Origin: Sinotaia quadrata
Taxonomy: Eukaryota; Mollusca; Gastropoda; Architaenioglossa; Viviparidae
DNA: 64,000 bases
Reading direction: 5' to 3'
Assembly: GCA_028829895.1 (NCBI GenBank)
Contig: CM054182.1
Location: 33,402,879 to 33,466,878, forward strand
Part shown: piece after piece, positions 47,847 through 60,890 of the stretch
Layout of the letters: every line of letters begins with the position of its first letter
Position numbering within the stretch: position 1 is the first letter of the stretch
Program-made: the position numbers and the translations under genes
Notes under the pieces: model-generated
The model's input: only the letters and a program-made list of their open reading frames with translations
Told to the model about the DNA's origin: nothing
The model's database searches: none

Positions 47847-50800
47847 CGGGAAAATACCGGCGAGCGACACTGAACTGAAGAGTGCTTGCTAACACGCGCG
47901 AGAGGGCAAGCAAAGGGCGGTACTCTGAATTCTTTGACACCACCTGACAGAGATGATTATTAATATGCTGCGATGGTTGCGTTCGCTTCCTTCCTCTCCA
48001 GCGTTTGCGTGGGGCCTTTCGTCTCCGTGCCTGGATACCTCGGAAGGGAGCTCACTCCACCATGTGGACCGTTCAGTATCGAAGCCCCCTCCATTTTTTT
48101 TCTTTCTTTTTTTTTTTTTTGAGAAGGATATATCAGATAGAGTGTTAATACATAGATTAGGGTGAATTAAGGCCATGAGAGCTTGCAACAGAATTTTATT
48201 AACTGATTTAAAAAAATCCCTATAAGTTTTAATATGTAATTTAAGAGGAAACACATTCTTATAAATAATATAAATAATAATAAATAACACTATAAGACAG
48301 GCAATGTCAGAAGTAAGCATCATCCTTGTCGGCAGGTAGTTGTAAAGATAACTCTAGCTTAGTCAGATAGGGCTGGCTTAGATGGCACTGCAGGCAGAAA
48401 AAAGGTGGGTCGTTAAAGTCAGACATAAATTTACCATATCAGTGACTAGTGATAGCGATGGTTAGACAACCGGATCTGGCCCTGTTTTCAGGTAACTCTC
48501 TACTTTTATCCTTATCGCAGGCGTAGCAGACGGCTCAAGTCTCGGTGGCAGTTCTTTCCTTAAAATTGCGATGATGAGCTGTCTGACAGGGAAAGGCTAG
48601 TAAAATACAATATTTGTAACAATTTTGTTTTATGAATGTAAATACAATATTTGCAAGTCTCAATTGTGAGTCTTGTTGACATGCACAAAGCATTATTTAA
48701 TTTTCCCTTGTCTGTTGTATGCAATAGCCTCACACCACAGAGTAACATTTTCTTAGAGAAAGAAACGTGCATGGAGTTACTGGGTGTAACTTCCGGTTCT
48801 AGAGCAGCAGTTAGCGGCTTATTCTTACCTATTTCAAATTACCAAGAGGATCTTAAGCACACGGGACTCGCTTTTTTGATCCCATCAAACAGAGTAGACA
48901 CTAAGCCCTCCCCCCCCCCACTCTTCCCATGCGTAAGGAGCGATTTAGGTTTACTCATAAAGTTTTCGGCTTGAGCAGGAATCGAACCAGAATCTCTTGA
49001 ACAATAGTATCCATGGCTGATTTTTAGCCAATGAAATTAGTCCTCTCATAATCGTTATGAAAAACTACGTTCAATCACTTCCTCTTTCGCTAAATTATTT
49101 GGGCAAAACTTTTACGGGAATTATTTGACCAAAAACCTTCAAGGACAATATTTGGTCAAATAAGGTTTGTGACCACACACACACACAAAATATTTCATCA
49201 AAATGAACGGAGTATTTGAACAAATAAGTGACTTTTTTCTTGACCACATTCACATTTTTAGTTAAATAAAGCGAATTATGAGCCCAATTGCCAAGGATAC
49301 AAGAGGCTAATGCCTTGCACTGACACGTGTGCCACCCCCACCTCCAACCCCTGTTGTTTGAAACCATTATGACTAGCTCCTCTTAAACTCCATCAACTAA
49401 CCTCTTATTTGTATCTAGGAAAATTACATGTAGTGTCTGAAGTGTTAAGTGTATATTAGGTGATAGGATATGAAAACAAAAATATGTAGTTAATTTTGTT
49501 TTTGGTACAAACATATTATGTAAAGCTTGTCGCCCTGTTTATTCGAGTCAAACAAAACTGCTGACATACTAGCTTCATGTCACATACCAATATATTTTAT
49601 CTGATTTCAGCAACTAAAAGGAACCACTGCTGTTGATTCAAAGCTTTATATTTGTCGTTTTAACATCCGCCTCCAAAAATAAATAAATAAAATAAGAAAA
49701 AAAAACAGTAAACAGATTATGTTGTATAGGCGAAGTATTGTCAACACGCAACGCATTTTCTGAAGTGTGAAATTATAGTGCAAACTGTCTTTATTTCTTC
49801 AAGTACATAATTAAATATAATCAGAATTAATGACATTTTGGGGCTTGACGGTTTTATCCCCGATTACAGATCGGAGACAGTACACGAATTCAGTTCAGAC
49901 AAGGCATGTTAAAGATATAAGTGTTAGTACACAATGTCGCTCACTCTCTTTATTTCATACATTTCGAACGGGTTGGAAGAAAACAACAATCTCTAAATGC
50001 GGCATGAACAATTAAAGCAAGTGCATAGGTACTCTGAAATGTATATGCATCAGAAAAAAATTAAATACAATAACCTCTCCTCACCTCTCCCCACTCTATC
50101 TTACCCCAGCTTTAAAACCAAAAACAGAATTTAACTGCAAGGACATCTTGTTGTTTTTTGTTGTTGTGTTTTTGTATGCATGCTTTTTAAAGAGGACTTT
50201 TGACCTTTATGCAGCCTTAGATTATAGTTTTTGGACTGATTTTATCTAGCAGTTATATTCCTGCAGATTCTTATTTCTCATAGCCTATAATTGCAGAGGG
50301 GTTGGAAAGGGGGTTTAGAGGGAGGGAGTTGCTTTGATTCTGCAGAATTCTGGTTGGAAGAAAGCTCTACTCTGACTCTTGAGTGAGTACCGTTTGCATT
50401 GTAATACAATTTACAGGCATACTTCAGTCTAAAGCACAGAATTGTCTTGAACGCATACGAAAATAAAAATGTAAAACATACACACTCAGGAATGCATTAC
50501 TTAATCGTTATAAAGAGCTCAGGTTTTACATTGCTTGAATGCACCCGCTTCACGTCCCAATTAAATAGTCAACCAGAGTCAACTAAACTTGATTTTTAGT
50601 ACTGATTTCAAGGACCCTCCCCCATTTTTATTGCGCAAAATTGCTTTTATATTGTATGTATTCTTTTTTCTTTTCTTTTTCTTTTTACGGGACATGGAAA
50701 ATTTTGTTTCGAACCTGTTGTGCTAAACAGAAGTATTTTTTTAAACAGAACTTGCAGTGGTAAAGTTTGTTCCATCCTCGTTTTCATTATATAATTAATA

Positions 50801-52669
50801 TTTTATACAATATTTGCTTAAAAGAAATGTTACGTCTCCTGCTTGCCTAATTTAGACTGGCACGTTTACTTTCATTGAGAGATGCTGTGTACGACTGATT
50901 TACTTTAGGTAAATATTTCGTAATAGGTGATGTTCTGAGAACAGTCGAGGTTTATTTCAGGAGGAAGTTCCACTGCCATTTGCATATTTATTTGGCTTGG
51001 ATGAAATGAATAGATGCCCAGCAGGTTGAGTCTATACTTGCCCCCAAATTCGTTGTGGTTATTTCAACCAATAGAAGGAAAACTGTCAGATGTTATGAGC
51101 TCGTGCAGGACTGTGTGAAACAGAGCTGGTAGTGCAGGTCATTACTTGTCCTGTTGACTTGTAAACTAAATTATAAACATCCTAAGTCCTAAGAAGTGCG
51201 TACCCTTAACCAAAATATACAAATGCTTGCACAATATATAAGCACAAATAATATTATATATCATAAAAAGAATTGTTATAGAAATGTATATATATATATA
51301 TATTGCCTACTACGAGCTATATCTGTAACTTTTAGCTGAAGGAGCAGTGTTGGTCTAAATGTGTTTTGTGTGTTTGAACCACTAGTATGCTTTTTGTGTA
51401 GGTGATAAAAACCACAACGTTGCGCATATATTAATTATTTAATTGGTTTATGTAATCCTTTGTGGACATATTTTATAAGTTTGACTTGAGGTTTCCTGTC
51501 TGGAGAAAAAGGAAAATCCATCAAACTGCAAGCCACATAGTATTTATATTTATAGAAATTTAGGTCTTGGGCCTCTTAAATAAGGAGTACCTTTTCGTCA
51601 CCTATTAGAAGATAATAATTTTATAAGTTTATTGGTAGTTGGGAGTGGGGGAACACAACACTGAGAGTGGTCTCCCTAACCGTAATCCTTTCATTTCTGT
51701 GAAGTTTGTACTTATTTTCGTGACGTTTTTTCCTCCTGACTCTCTCATCAACATGACTTTTCCTCCGTGACTTTTCTCTGATAGGAAGGTGCTGATGCTA
51801 TATATATATATATTATTGTTCGTCATTATACGCATTCAGTGTGATTTTGATTAAAATTCTCGACTAGTTTAAAGTTTCTTTAAGCCCTTCCTAAGAAACA
51901 GCACAGTTCGCGAAATCAAGAAATGTTGACAGCGTTAAGCAGAAATCAGTCAATCGAAACATCAACCATTTTTGGAACACCCCCCCCCCCGCAACTTTTG
52001 AGTGACTTTTCTTTGGCAAATACGTCATGGATAGAAATAGTCCAGAGAGTATAATAAGCTAAAAGTTCAGGCTCAGGCGGGGGCCGCGTGACGTAATACC
52101 AAGATAGGGCAACTTTGCCTCGTTGACGTCTGAACAAATGTATTACGCCATTCACGGTACACATCCCAGCAGGAAGACTTCGTCAACAACTGTTGTGTAG
52201 GTGTCTAGGCGTTACAGCAAGAGTGCAAAGTGTCTTAATGATGTCACAACACAAGCTGACCGTCAATTAAACAGTGTCAGTGCGTGTAGCAAAAACGTGT
52301 GTATCTGTACTGGGAGTTGATTTCATTTTTGTTGAACGTTTTAAAATATATTATTGCATATCTAAGGCAAGGTTTAGGACTATCTCGTGTTATTTGTCAA
52401 CATACAATTATGTATTCAAGGGGGCTAAAAAAAAAAAAAATTGAATTTGGCCTTGACAGAAAATATGAGTGAATGTATTTTTATAAAAATAATCTAAAAA
52501 TTATTTTAGACTTGGTGATAACATAACTCAAAGATAAATAATCATAGCTCTAGCATTTATCGCAACAAATAAGCGATTGTTCGGACTCCATCACGTAAAT
52601 TATTTACTAAATATAATGACAAGAATAGTAAGCAGATAAATACGAGTCTAGGCGATTGAAGTCATAATA

Positions 52670-52671
<2 letters not shown>
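47847..52671. other. Longest repeat-poor stretch; no gene recognised
   Basis: Nearly 5 kb without a substantial tandem array. It contains poly-T (48097-48120), (TA)n near 51287-51302 and 51799-51812, and poly-C near 51981-51991. On the minus strand near 48974-48990 TGGTTCGATTCCT resembles a Pol III B box, but no tRNA fold is supported. Short open frames lack recognisable domains. Confidence 0.45.
52085..52135. promoter_or_regulatory. Paired TGACGT motifs in a GC-rich patch
   Basis: TGACGTAA at 52089-52096 and TGACGTC at 52124-52130 follow GGCGGGGGCCGCG. These fit CREB/ATF-type half or full sites. No adjacent gene is identified. Confidence 0.25.
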
Positions 52672-52711
<40 letters not shown>

Positions 52712-52722
52712 CGTGCGTGCGC
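52672..52722. repeat. Microsatellite (GT)n with (GCGT)n end
   Basis: A GT run passing into CGTGCGTGCGTGCGCGC. Confidence 0.95.
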
Positions 52723-52963
52723 GCTTGGCTTCTAAATTTAGGTGACATTATGGGCCCTGCTAGGGTTGTCAGCTGTGGCTGAATGCATACACCGTTATTT
52801 ACTTTTATTTACAAGTGTCGTTGTTTTACAGCAGTAAATACTTCCAGAGAGCATTTTACTTTAGAAATACATGCTTGTTAATTTCTAATTTGGAAAATGC
52901 AAATGTTTGTTTTGCTTTTAATAATATGTAATTGAGCCCTCACAAAATTCATGGCTGTTGTTT

Positions 52964-53255
52964 TCTTCAAGAGCTTGCTTACGTGGGTTTTTTTTTCTCA
53001 AGAGTTTGCTTATCTGGGGCTTTCTTCAAGAGCTTGCTTACGTGGGGGGCTTTCTTCAAGAGCTTGCTTACGTGGGGGGCTTTCTTCAAGAGCTTGCTTA
53101 CGTGGGGGGCTTTCTTCAAGAGTTTGCTTATCTGGGGCTTTTTTCAAGAGTTTGCTTATCTGGGGCTTTTTTCAAGAGCTTGCTTACGTGGGGTCTTTCT
53201 TCAAGAGTTTGCTTACCTGGGGCTATCTTCAAAGCTTGCTTACCTGGGGGGCTTT
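52964..53255. repeat. Minisatellite, 30-bp unit, about 10 copies
   Basis: CTTTCTTCAAGAGCTTGCTT followed by ACGTGGGGGG. Variants have TATCTGGGG in place of ACGTGGGGGG. The 30-bp length gives three open plus-strand frames (119, 103 and 102 codons), all repeat artefacts. Confidence 0.96.
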
Positions 53256-55281
53256 CGTCTGAATAGCTCTGGAGGGACTTGGTTCCCCTAAGTATATTCT
53301 GGGCTCCTGTCCAGCATTAGGCCGCTCAATATCATGAGGTGGAGGGGGGGGGGGGTTATTAAGTGATGTTGTATTATAATATATCCTTTGGGTACACTGT
53401 TAAGATGGTGTTAACAGTCTTTGAATATATGTTAAACTTTTTTCAAAGATCCTTAATCGTATTTAAAGTGTTATCGACTGTGATAAAGACAACAAAGTTA
53501 TATAATCTATATTATAATAATATAATACATTGTCATCAAAATGTTGAAATGTGTTAAGTAAAATATTTGATTTTTACACATGTAGATAATAAATAAGAAA
53601 AGCGGTAACACTGAAGTTAGGGTCCTCGCTCAGAAACGCAAACGCAAAACGAATGGGACGATAAATCAGGTTCGGTGTGCTAAATGCTACACAAACTAAT
53701 AATTCAACGCCGGTTGACACAAGGGAGCAATACAAGGCCCTTGGCCCGAGAAAAAATTGCGCTTAGACTAAGACAAAACAAAACAGCAACAACAAAATGT
53801 CCACACGAGATTCCATTAAAAATCTTCGATCTTTCTACACTTTTACTAATTCTCTCCCTTTCAAAACAAATCACGGTCTCGGAGTGCCTTTCAGCAAAAG
53901 CAGCAAAAGCCAGTGGAATTGAAACCCAAATAAAATAAAGAAAACAAGAAGATAATAAATTACAAATTGTAAGCACAAGTTTTATTTATCACAGATCTAG
54001 TATGGATACTTGTTCTCTGAGCTTACAGTGAACTTTAGATGACACTACTGGGCTGCATTCGACTTTTGACCTCATTTGAATCTTTCTGATTCAGAATTAC
54101 GTGCAGGTCTCGGTCCACCTCGTGACTTGGCCGAGATTGAGCAGAGAAAAACATTGTCACCAACCTGGGGGGACCAGACAGTATGTGACCAGAAAGGATA
54201 GATGCAAACAAATATAAAAAAAAAAAAAAAGACCAAACTTCCGGAACAAAACTGTGAGGGGCGGGGATCGAAGGGAACAAACAAACACTATAATACCTTT
54301 ATTTTGTTTTAAAGCGCGTAACCTGCGCAGAGGGGGATAAAAAGTAAACCAAACTTCCGACAAAAGGAGTGACTAGAAATAGGGTGACGTCTTAAGGGCG
54401 AGGTAACTCTGGACAGCCTGATGACCATCGACACGTTCACATTGTAATGAAGCGGTAGGGCACAGTGCCCTGGAGAAAAGAACACTGATGATGACCCAGA
54501 CAGAGCCCTTTCTAAGCACAGTGCTTTTTCTCTGGCTCGCTCGCACACAGTGGAGTCCTGTACACACAGTGTACACAGCGAAGGGCGTCCGTGATCACCA
54601 CCTCGGTTGTGGGTTGTGGTAGAATAGATGAGGGTAGGGGATATTAAAATTTAGTTGTTGAGAGGGGAAGAAACGTCGTGATGTGTATTGAATAACTACT
54701 GGATTTGTTTTTTTTTTTGGGGGGGGGCAAACAAATCTATACAATTAATCCCGATTCCCTTTGTTCTCTCATTAAAGTTTAAACATTACTGGATAAGGGC
54801 GAAACCACACGATTATATAATTATAATGTATAAGACTATATTGTATAATTCATTTTTAATTCAGGAAAGCAGCGAAGAACTATAAATTTCTAACGATAAT
54901 CTGACTAAAAGTGGGGTGCATTTTACATATATGAGTGTAAATACAAATTAAAATTAAGAAAAGGCTGTCTCATACAAATCTGTGACGAAAAGAATTTGAA
55001 AATTGTATATTGTCAACGTCGAAAAAGAATCATACATATTTAAGGGTAAAATTAATTTGCCCAGATTCTGAGCTCTGATACCCCTAAGTTCCATACATGG
55101 CCAAAGAAAATACCACTTTAAAAAATGGTGACTTGTGTTTACTCTTCAGTTGTGATGTGCTAAAAAGTAATCTCCCAGCTCCACCCCCTCCCCCAAGTAT
55201 ATTTGTTTCAGATGAGTAGTACAGTTAGCTGTTGACTACTTTACCAGTAGCAGAGTGGACTAAACAATCTTACTGACATTT
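53256..55281. other. Unique sequence, GC-richer at 54050-54620
   Basis: Poly-G near 53344-53355 and 54719-54727, poly-A near 54219-54231. CCAAACTTCCGG and CCAAACTTCCGA occur about 120 bp apart (54233, 54349), a faint duplication. AGGGCACAGTGCCCT near 54457 is an imperfect palindrome. No supported gene. Confidence 0.45.
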
Positions 55282-55548
55282 CACTCTTTCTCTTACGTAT
55301 GTGTATTGTTAACTTTGTCTTTTAAATTACACTGTATATGTTACTATTCTTTCTCTTACGTATGTGTATTGTTAACTTTATCTTTTAAATTACACTGTAT
55401 ATGTTACTATTCTTTCTCTTACGTATGTGTATTGTTAACTTTGTCTTTTAAATTACAATGTATATGTTACTATTCTTTCTCTTACGTATGTGTATTGTTA
55501 ACTTTGTCTTTTAAATTACAATGTATATGTTACTATTCTTTCTCATAG
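55282..55548. repeat. Minisatellite, 63-bp unit, 4 copies
   Basis: TTCTTTCTCTTACGTATGTG, TATTGTTAACTTTGTCTTTT and AAATTACACTGTATATGTTA. Copies differ at two or three sites. The unit length is a multiple of three, hence an 80-codon open frame. Confidence 0.96.
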
Positions 55549-56423
55549 TTTCACTTTCTACCAAACGTTGTCTCAATTCTTCATCTTTATTTCTTCATAG
55601 CCTTAGCAACCCTCCGCAAAATCAACGAATGCTAGAAGTGGAATTTAAGGACAATTAAAAAAAAACCAGTTTAATGTTGATTTGGTCTTGATTGGTCCGA
55701 AAAAGCAGAGATCAAATATAGTCGATTTCCTAATTTTTAATCTATACACTTGTTTGAAAGTGCTTGGTTTTTTTGTGCTCTTTTTAGGGAAGGGGGGAAT
55801 ATTGGAGTTATTAATGATTTTTATGAATTTGCGACAAATTAGTAGGCCTATAGTTATATATAGAACATTTAGTAGTCAATGTGACAATGGAAAAATAAGG
55901 TTTGTGATTTAATTATTTAAATTGTTACCAGTCGAAATAACCATATTTAAAAAGCTATCAGTCTAAATACTAACCAGACAAGAGGCAGCGAGTTGACGTT
56001 TTAACTCCAAGCAAATCTAATCTGCCCAGCACAAAACTATCACGTTAAGGTCATCAATTAAAAAATATTTTAAAACAATTCATACCACTTTACATTTTTA
56101 ATAAGGTGTTCAGAGAATCTTCTTGTATAAATATAATGTAGGCGTTTTCTCTGACCCTTGTAGTTGTAGTGCGTGAACCATAACCAAGCCTTTTTAGTGG
56201 CCTGCTACTTTATGCCTCTTGTGCAAGGGGTGGTGTTTTGTGACGACTTTACCAACTTTCACTGTACACGTGACATGCCATGAACAGGTGCGGCGCCAAT
56301 ATTACCTACCAAAGAAAATTTATCACAGTCGCCATATTACCTGCAAATGAAAATTTATCACACGTATGATAGCTATCTTGTTAGTGTTAAGTTCACTCGC
56401 CCTACTTTATTTCTACTTTTCAG
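55549..56423. other. Unique sequence
   Basis: A short duplicated phrase GAAAATTTATCACA occurs twice near 56314 and 56347. No gene is recognised before the candidate exon at 56424. Confidence 0.45.
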
Positions 56424-56512
56424 TGTTTCAGACGATTTTGATTGGCTGACCTAGAGGCGCATGAACGTCAGCGAAACGGGCGACACAGGAGACCTCCAGT
56501 GAAGAGCGCGGG
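56424..56512 (+). other. Candidate non-coding (5' UTR) exon in a CpG-richer island
   Basis: A good acceptor TTTCTACTTTTCAG ends at 56423 and a consensus donor GTAAGT starts at 56513. The 89 bases between, and the region up to 56580, are GC- and CpG-richer than the flanks and include GATTGGCTGA (inverted CCAAT). All three frames contain stops, so if it is an exon it is untranslated; alternatively the CCAAT box marks a promoter with the first exon ending at 56512. Confidence 0.28.
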
Positions 56513-57736
56513 GTAAGTCAGCTCTTGCCAGTCGCGCGCAGTCTGCCACAGCACTGTCGGAGCGAACACACCAGTGACGCGTAATGTATTTTTTTTAAAG
56601 TTCCCTTTCTTGAAGGTGTGTCCTGTCTAGAGGGAAATCCTCGCCTGCTGTTTCGTCATATTCATCTCGCCCTCACGAGGGTACACATCTGTAGTAAACA
56701 ATCAAGTTTGGATTTGACAAGCCGCAATTATGTCGTGAGTATAGGAACGCAACATCATTGCTTTTCATTGTGCTGCTTGGCATGCCACGTTATCTTACAC
56801 ACACTTTTAAAGTGTATTCTTCTTGCTTTCTTGTTTCATTTGAATGAAAGTTTGTTGTTGTTGTTTAATTTGATTATTTTTGTTTTTTCTTTCTGGTATT
56901 TACGCATGCATGCAACATTTTCTATGAATACATGTAGTAGGTCTTGCGTCACCGACACTGACATGTGCTTTGTGCTTAAAATAGCCCAATCACGCAGCCT
57001 CAGCCTATTTTTGCATGATACTTAGGATATTTGTGTGACTGAGTTACGTATGGTCAAATAGTGCATATGTTTGTGTAAAATGATAGGCTCTAGGTTGTAT
57101 GTGGGTAGATGTACATGAATTTTTCATAATAGTAATAAGGTACAGTATACACAGTACTTAATTTTTAATAGGCCTAATTATCTCGAATTCCGCTTTATTG
57201 AGTAAATTTTTCTCGTTGCCACTTGACTAGAGGTACTAAAAAGTCTTTAACACGTGTTAACTTGTATTTCATTTTCGCCTTCACTATTGCATAGGGCCTA
57301 TAGAAGACGCTTAAGTTTACCAGGTTTTAATACTGATGCATCCCCCCCCCCCCCGCATAGGAGTGCTTTTTGCCAATCTAGAATTTCCTTGTTAGTAGTA
57401 ATAGTACTGATTCGCATCAATTATGATTAATTCAGATGTTGCATTTTTCATCGTACGAACATGCATAGCTCAAGTGGTAGGCGGTGGTCAAGGCAAGACA
57501 AAGTAGTCCTCTCCCGCCATTCAGTCAGAGCATCAGAAACTGGCAATCGCATGATAGGGAACCCATGTTACTTGCTAGTCTTCAGACGAGGGGCCTGCCG
57601 CGGGCTGAGGTTGGGGGTGGTTTGGGTCGTGTCAGATATGCTCTGCTGCACAGCAAGTGGCTGACTGTATCGTTCGTCGTGTAGATTGTAGAATGTAGAT
57701 ATTCGCCGTCTTGCTTTTCGTCGCGCCAACACTTCA
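56513..57736. other. Unique sequence; open frame of unknown status
   Basis: The frame at 56618-57025 (135 codons) is rich in leucine and cysteine and matches no family. CATAGCTCAAGTGGTAGGCG near 57464 resembles a Pol III A box, but no B box follows at the usual distance. Poly-C lies near 57342-57354. Confidence 0.35.
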
Positions 57737-58190
57737 TCAGTACGTTTCTTGGAAGAGCATGTATTTGAATAGAGTACACTTTCGTTAGTACGTTTCTGTA
57801 AAGACCTTGTACTTGAGTAGAGTAAATTAGACAACAGTTATGTTAGTACGTTTCTGTAAAGACCTTGTACTTGAGTACAGTAAATTAGACAACAGTTACG
57901 TTAGTACGTTTCTGTAAAGACCTTGTACTTGAGTACAGTAAATTAGACAACAGTTACGTTAGTACGTTTCTGTAAAGACCTTGTACTTGAGTACAGTAAA
58001 TTAGACAACAGTTACGTTAGTACGTTTCTGTAAAGACCTTGTACTTGAGTACAGTAAATTAGACAACACTTTCGTCAGTACGTTTCTTCAAAGAGCTTTT
58101 GCACTTGATTGAGTACACTAAATAAAACAAACTTTTATCAGTACGTTTCTGTAAAGACCAAAGACCTTGTACTTGTACAGTAAATTAGAC
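57737..58190. repeat. Minisatellite, 58-bp unit, about 8 copies
   Basis: TTAGTACGTTTCTGTAAAGA, CCTTGTACTTGAGTACAGTA and AATTAGACAACAGTTACG. Central copies are identical and both edges diverge. The unit length equals that of the 12-kb array but the sequence is unrelated. Confidence 0.96.
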
Positions 58191-58269
58191 TAGGAAATCC
58201 GATTGGTCTCTATAGATGCATGTATTATACCAAGAAAAGGACCACATTTCTATTCCCACCCCCACCCCA

Positions 58270-58856
58270 TTGACTGGTAGTTTACTTACATATATCAAAG
58301 TGGTAGTTAACTAAAAGTATCAAGCTTGTAGTTTACTCACACGTATCATGCTGGTAGTTTACTTACAAGTATTATTCTGGTAGTTTACTAACAAGTATCA
58401 AGCTTGTAGTTTACTCACACGTATCATGCTGGTAGTTTACTTACATGTATCATGCTGTTTGTGTTAGTTTACTTACATGTATCATGCTAGTAGTTTATTT
58501 ACACGTATCATGCTGGTAGTTGACTCTCATGTATCATTCTGGTAGTTTACTTACATGTTATGTATCATTCTGTTAGTTTACTTGCATATATCGTGCTGGT
58601 AGTTTACTTAAGTGTATCATACTGGTAGTTTACTTACACGTGTCACGTTAGTAGTTTATTTACCTATATCACGCTGGTAGTTTACTTAAATATGTCATGC
58701 TGGTAGTTTATTTACAGGTATCATGCTGGTAGTTTACTTACCCGTATCATGCTGGTACTTTACTTAACTCAAGTTAACTATGCCATGCTGGTAGTTTACT
58801 TAGACGTATCACGCTTGTAGTTTACTTATATCACGCTGGTAGTTTACATTATCATG
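58270..58856. repeat. Minisatellite, about 26-bp unit, about 22 copies
   Basis: GGTAGTTTACTTACATGTAT followed by CATGCT. Copies show frequent substitutions (CACGTATC, AAGTATCA, GTGTCAC), so the array is older than most others in the window. Confidence 0.93.
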
Positions 58857-59146
58857 CTGCTGCGTGACGGTCTGCTAAGTGGTTGGGGTAAATTACAGTA
58901 AATTAGGATTAAAATATAACTGTACTTTTGTAAACAAACAATAATAAGTATTAAAATACCTTTCATTTCACCGCTATATTGACTATTCTGAAATCATATA
59001 TACTATAAAGGACTGACCCGATCATCTACATCTCAGTTTCATGAATATCATTTGTGGAGAACAATTCAATTCGAGCTGGCGGCAGTATTGATGTTAACTT
59101 CATGTCCGAATGCAGCAACAGCATTTTTAAAAGCAAGCTAGTTGAA
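58857..59146. other. Unique sequence
   Basis: No feature beyond a short open frame that runs into the next array. Confidence 0.5.
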
Positions 59147-59571
59147 CGAAGTCAAGCTCGAGACATTAAAAGTTATAATATGCTGTATCATATGTATTAC
59201 GAAGTCAAGCTTGAGACATTAAAAGTTATAATATGCTGTTTCATATGTATTACGAAGTCAAGCTTGAGACACTAAAAGTTATAATATGCTGTATCATATG
59301 TATTACGAAGTCAAGCTTGAGACATTAAGAGTTATAATATGCTGTATCATATGTATTACGAAGTCAAGCTTGAGACATTAAGAGTTATAATATGCTGTAT
59401 CATATGTATTACGAAGTCAAGCTTGAGACATTAAGAGTTATAATATGCTGTATCATATGTATTACGAAGTCAAGCTTGAGACATTAAGAGTTATAATATG
59501 CTGTATCATATGTATTACGAAGTCAAGCTCGAGACACTAAAAGTTATAATATGCTGTATCATATGTATTAT
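59147..59571. repeat. Minisatellite, 53-bp unit, 8 copies
   Basis: ACGAAGTCAAGCTTGAGACA, TTAAAAGTTATAATATGCTG and TATCATATGTATT. Variants are AAAGTTA and AGAGTTA, and AAGCTTGA versus AAGCTCGA at the outer copies. Confidence 0.96.
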
Positions 59572-59825
59572 GTGTAAATAAAGCACGACGGTTGTACGCT
59601 ATCTAACTAGCTCACCATGACTTTCTGACATATTAAATATCTCTTGCCTCTAATGTACCCGGGTGTAATTATATGGTTGGTTATGTACATCTAACAACAA
59701 ACTCAAAGCACCAATACAGTAGAAAGCAAAAAAGAGAGGGAGGAAAAAAAACGCCCTTATCTACTGAGAAACTAAACAGAATAAAACCTCTTTAGATGCT
59801 GTATTCAGAATTAATTACACTTGGG
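59572..59825. other. Unique spacer
   Basis: Contains AATAAAG just after the array; nothing else is recognised. Confidence 0.45.
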
Positions 59826-60080
59826 GACTACTCTATTTTGGGCATAGTTTACAGTGACTCTATTTTGGGCATAGTTTACAGTGACTCTATTTTGGGCATA
59901 GTTTACAGTGAAACGATTTTGGGCATAGTTTACGGTGACTCTATTTTGGGCATAGTTTACAGTGACTCTATTTTGGGCATAGTTTACAGTGACTCTATTT
60001 TGGGCATAGTTTACGGTGACTCTATTTTGGGCATAGTTTACAGTGACTCTATTTTGGGCATAGTTTACAGTGAAACGATT
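59826..60080. repeat. Minisatellite, 27-bp unit, about 9 copies
   Basis: CTCTATTTTGGGCATAGTTT followed by ACAGTGA. Variants are ACGGTGA and AAACGATTTTGGG. The 27-bp length gives a 100-codon frame with nine-residue repeats, interpreted as an artefact. Confidence 0.96.
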
Positions 60081-60639
60081 TTCTTTGTGGTGATCTGATG
60101 TGGAGAGTAAAATTTATCAGCTGCACAAAGTTGATAAATATTCATTGTATTGTGCACGTAATCTGTAAGTAATTCATTGAATAGTATAATTAAATTGATA
60201 ATTAATTCAAACTGATAAATATGCATCCACTAATCATATCCAGTAAATGATGAATAAATATCCGTTTGTTGGTAAGACATTGGATGGATCATTATAATGT
60301 ATTCTATATTAAAATAACAGAAAACAAACCGAAAAAAACACAACTTGTATACTAAAGAAAAGTAATTGATTTCCTTACTTTTTTTTAATAACTTCCCACT
60401 TGACAGTTTGTTTTCTTTCTCAAATCGAGCACCGCAAAGACTGGATACCAAAAATTCATCCGCTCTCTGACTTTGTGTATGGGTAAAGTTAAATAATTGA
60501 TTAGATCAGTATTCCTCCTCATCCTCCTCATATGCCCTTGAGTTAGATTTTAGTCGCACTCTTGAAATTTCGCGAAGAGATAAAGTCGATAGAAGTGCAC
60601 GCTTGAGAATTTTTGTTCAGCTACCCACCAGAGATTCGT
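60081..60639. other. Unique AT-rich sequence
   Basis: No gene or element seen. Confidence 0.5.
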
Positions 60640-60890
60640 ATGTGGTTTAGGTGTTATGGGTCACACGCCAGACTTGTATACCGTTTATGTGTTATGGGAC
60701 ACACACCAGACTTACATAATGTTTTAGGTGTTATGGGACACACGCCAGACTTGTATACCGTTTATGTGTTATGGGACACACACCAGACTTACATAACGTT
60801 TTAGGTGTTATGGGACACACCCCATACATTTTTAGGTGTTCTGGGACACATACCAGATTTGCGTACAGTTTTTGCGTGTTCCGTGTGGTC
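60640..60890. repeat. Minisatellite, about 39-bp unit in alternating pairs, about 6 copies
   Basis: GTGTTATGGGACACACACCA followed alternately by GACTTGTATACCGTTTAT and GACTTACATAACGTTTTAG, giving a dimer of about 79 bp. The right edge is degenerate (ATACCAGATTTGCG). Confidence 0.92.

Noticed and set aside
48965..49045. tRNA gene on the minus strand near a GGTTCGATTCC B box
   Set aside because: T-stem pairs poorly and no complementary acceptor 5' strand or proper A box is visible; at most a decayed SINE.
52932..53291. Three overlapping plus-strand frames of 102-119 codons
   Set aside because: All three registers of a 30-bp minisatellite are open, which is not the pattern of a gene.
57460..57560. 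tRNA or SINE starting at TAGCTCAAGTGGTAG
   Set aside because: A-box-like only; no B box at the required distance.
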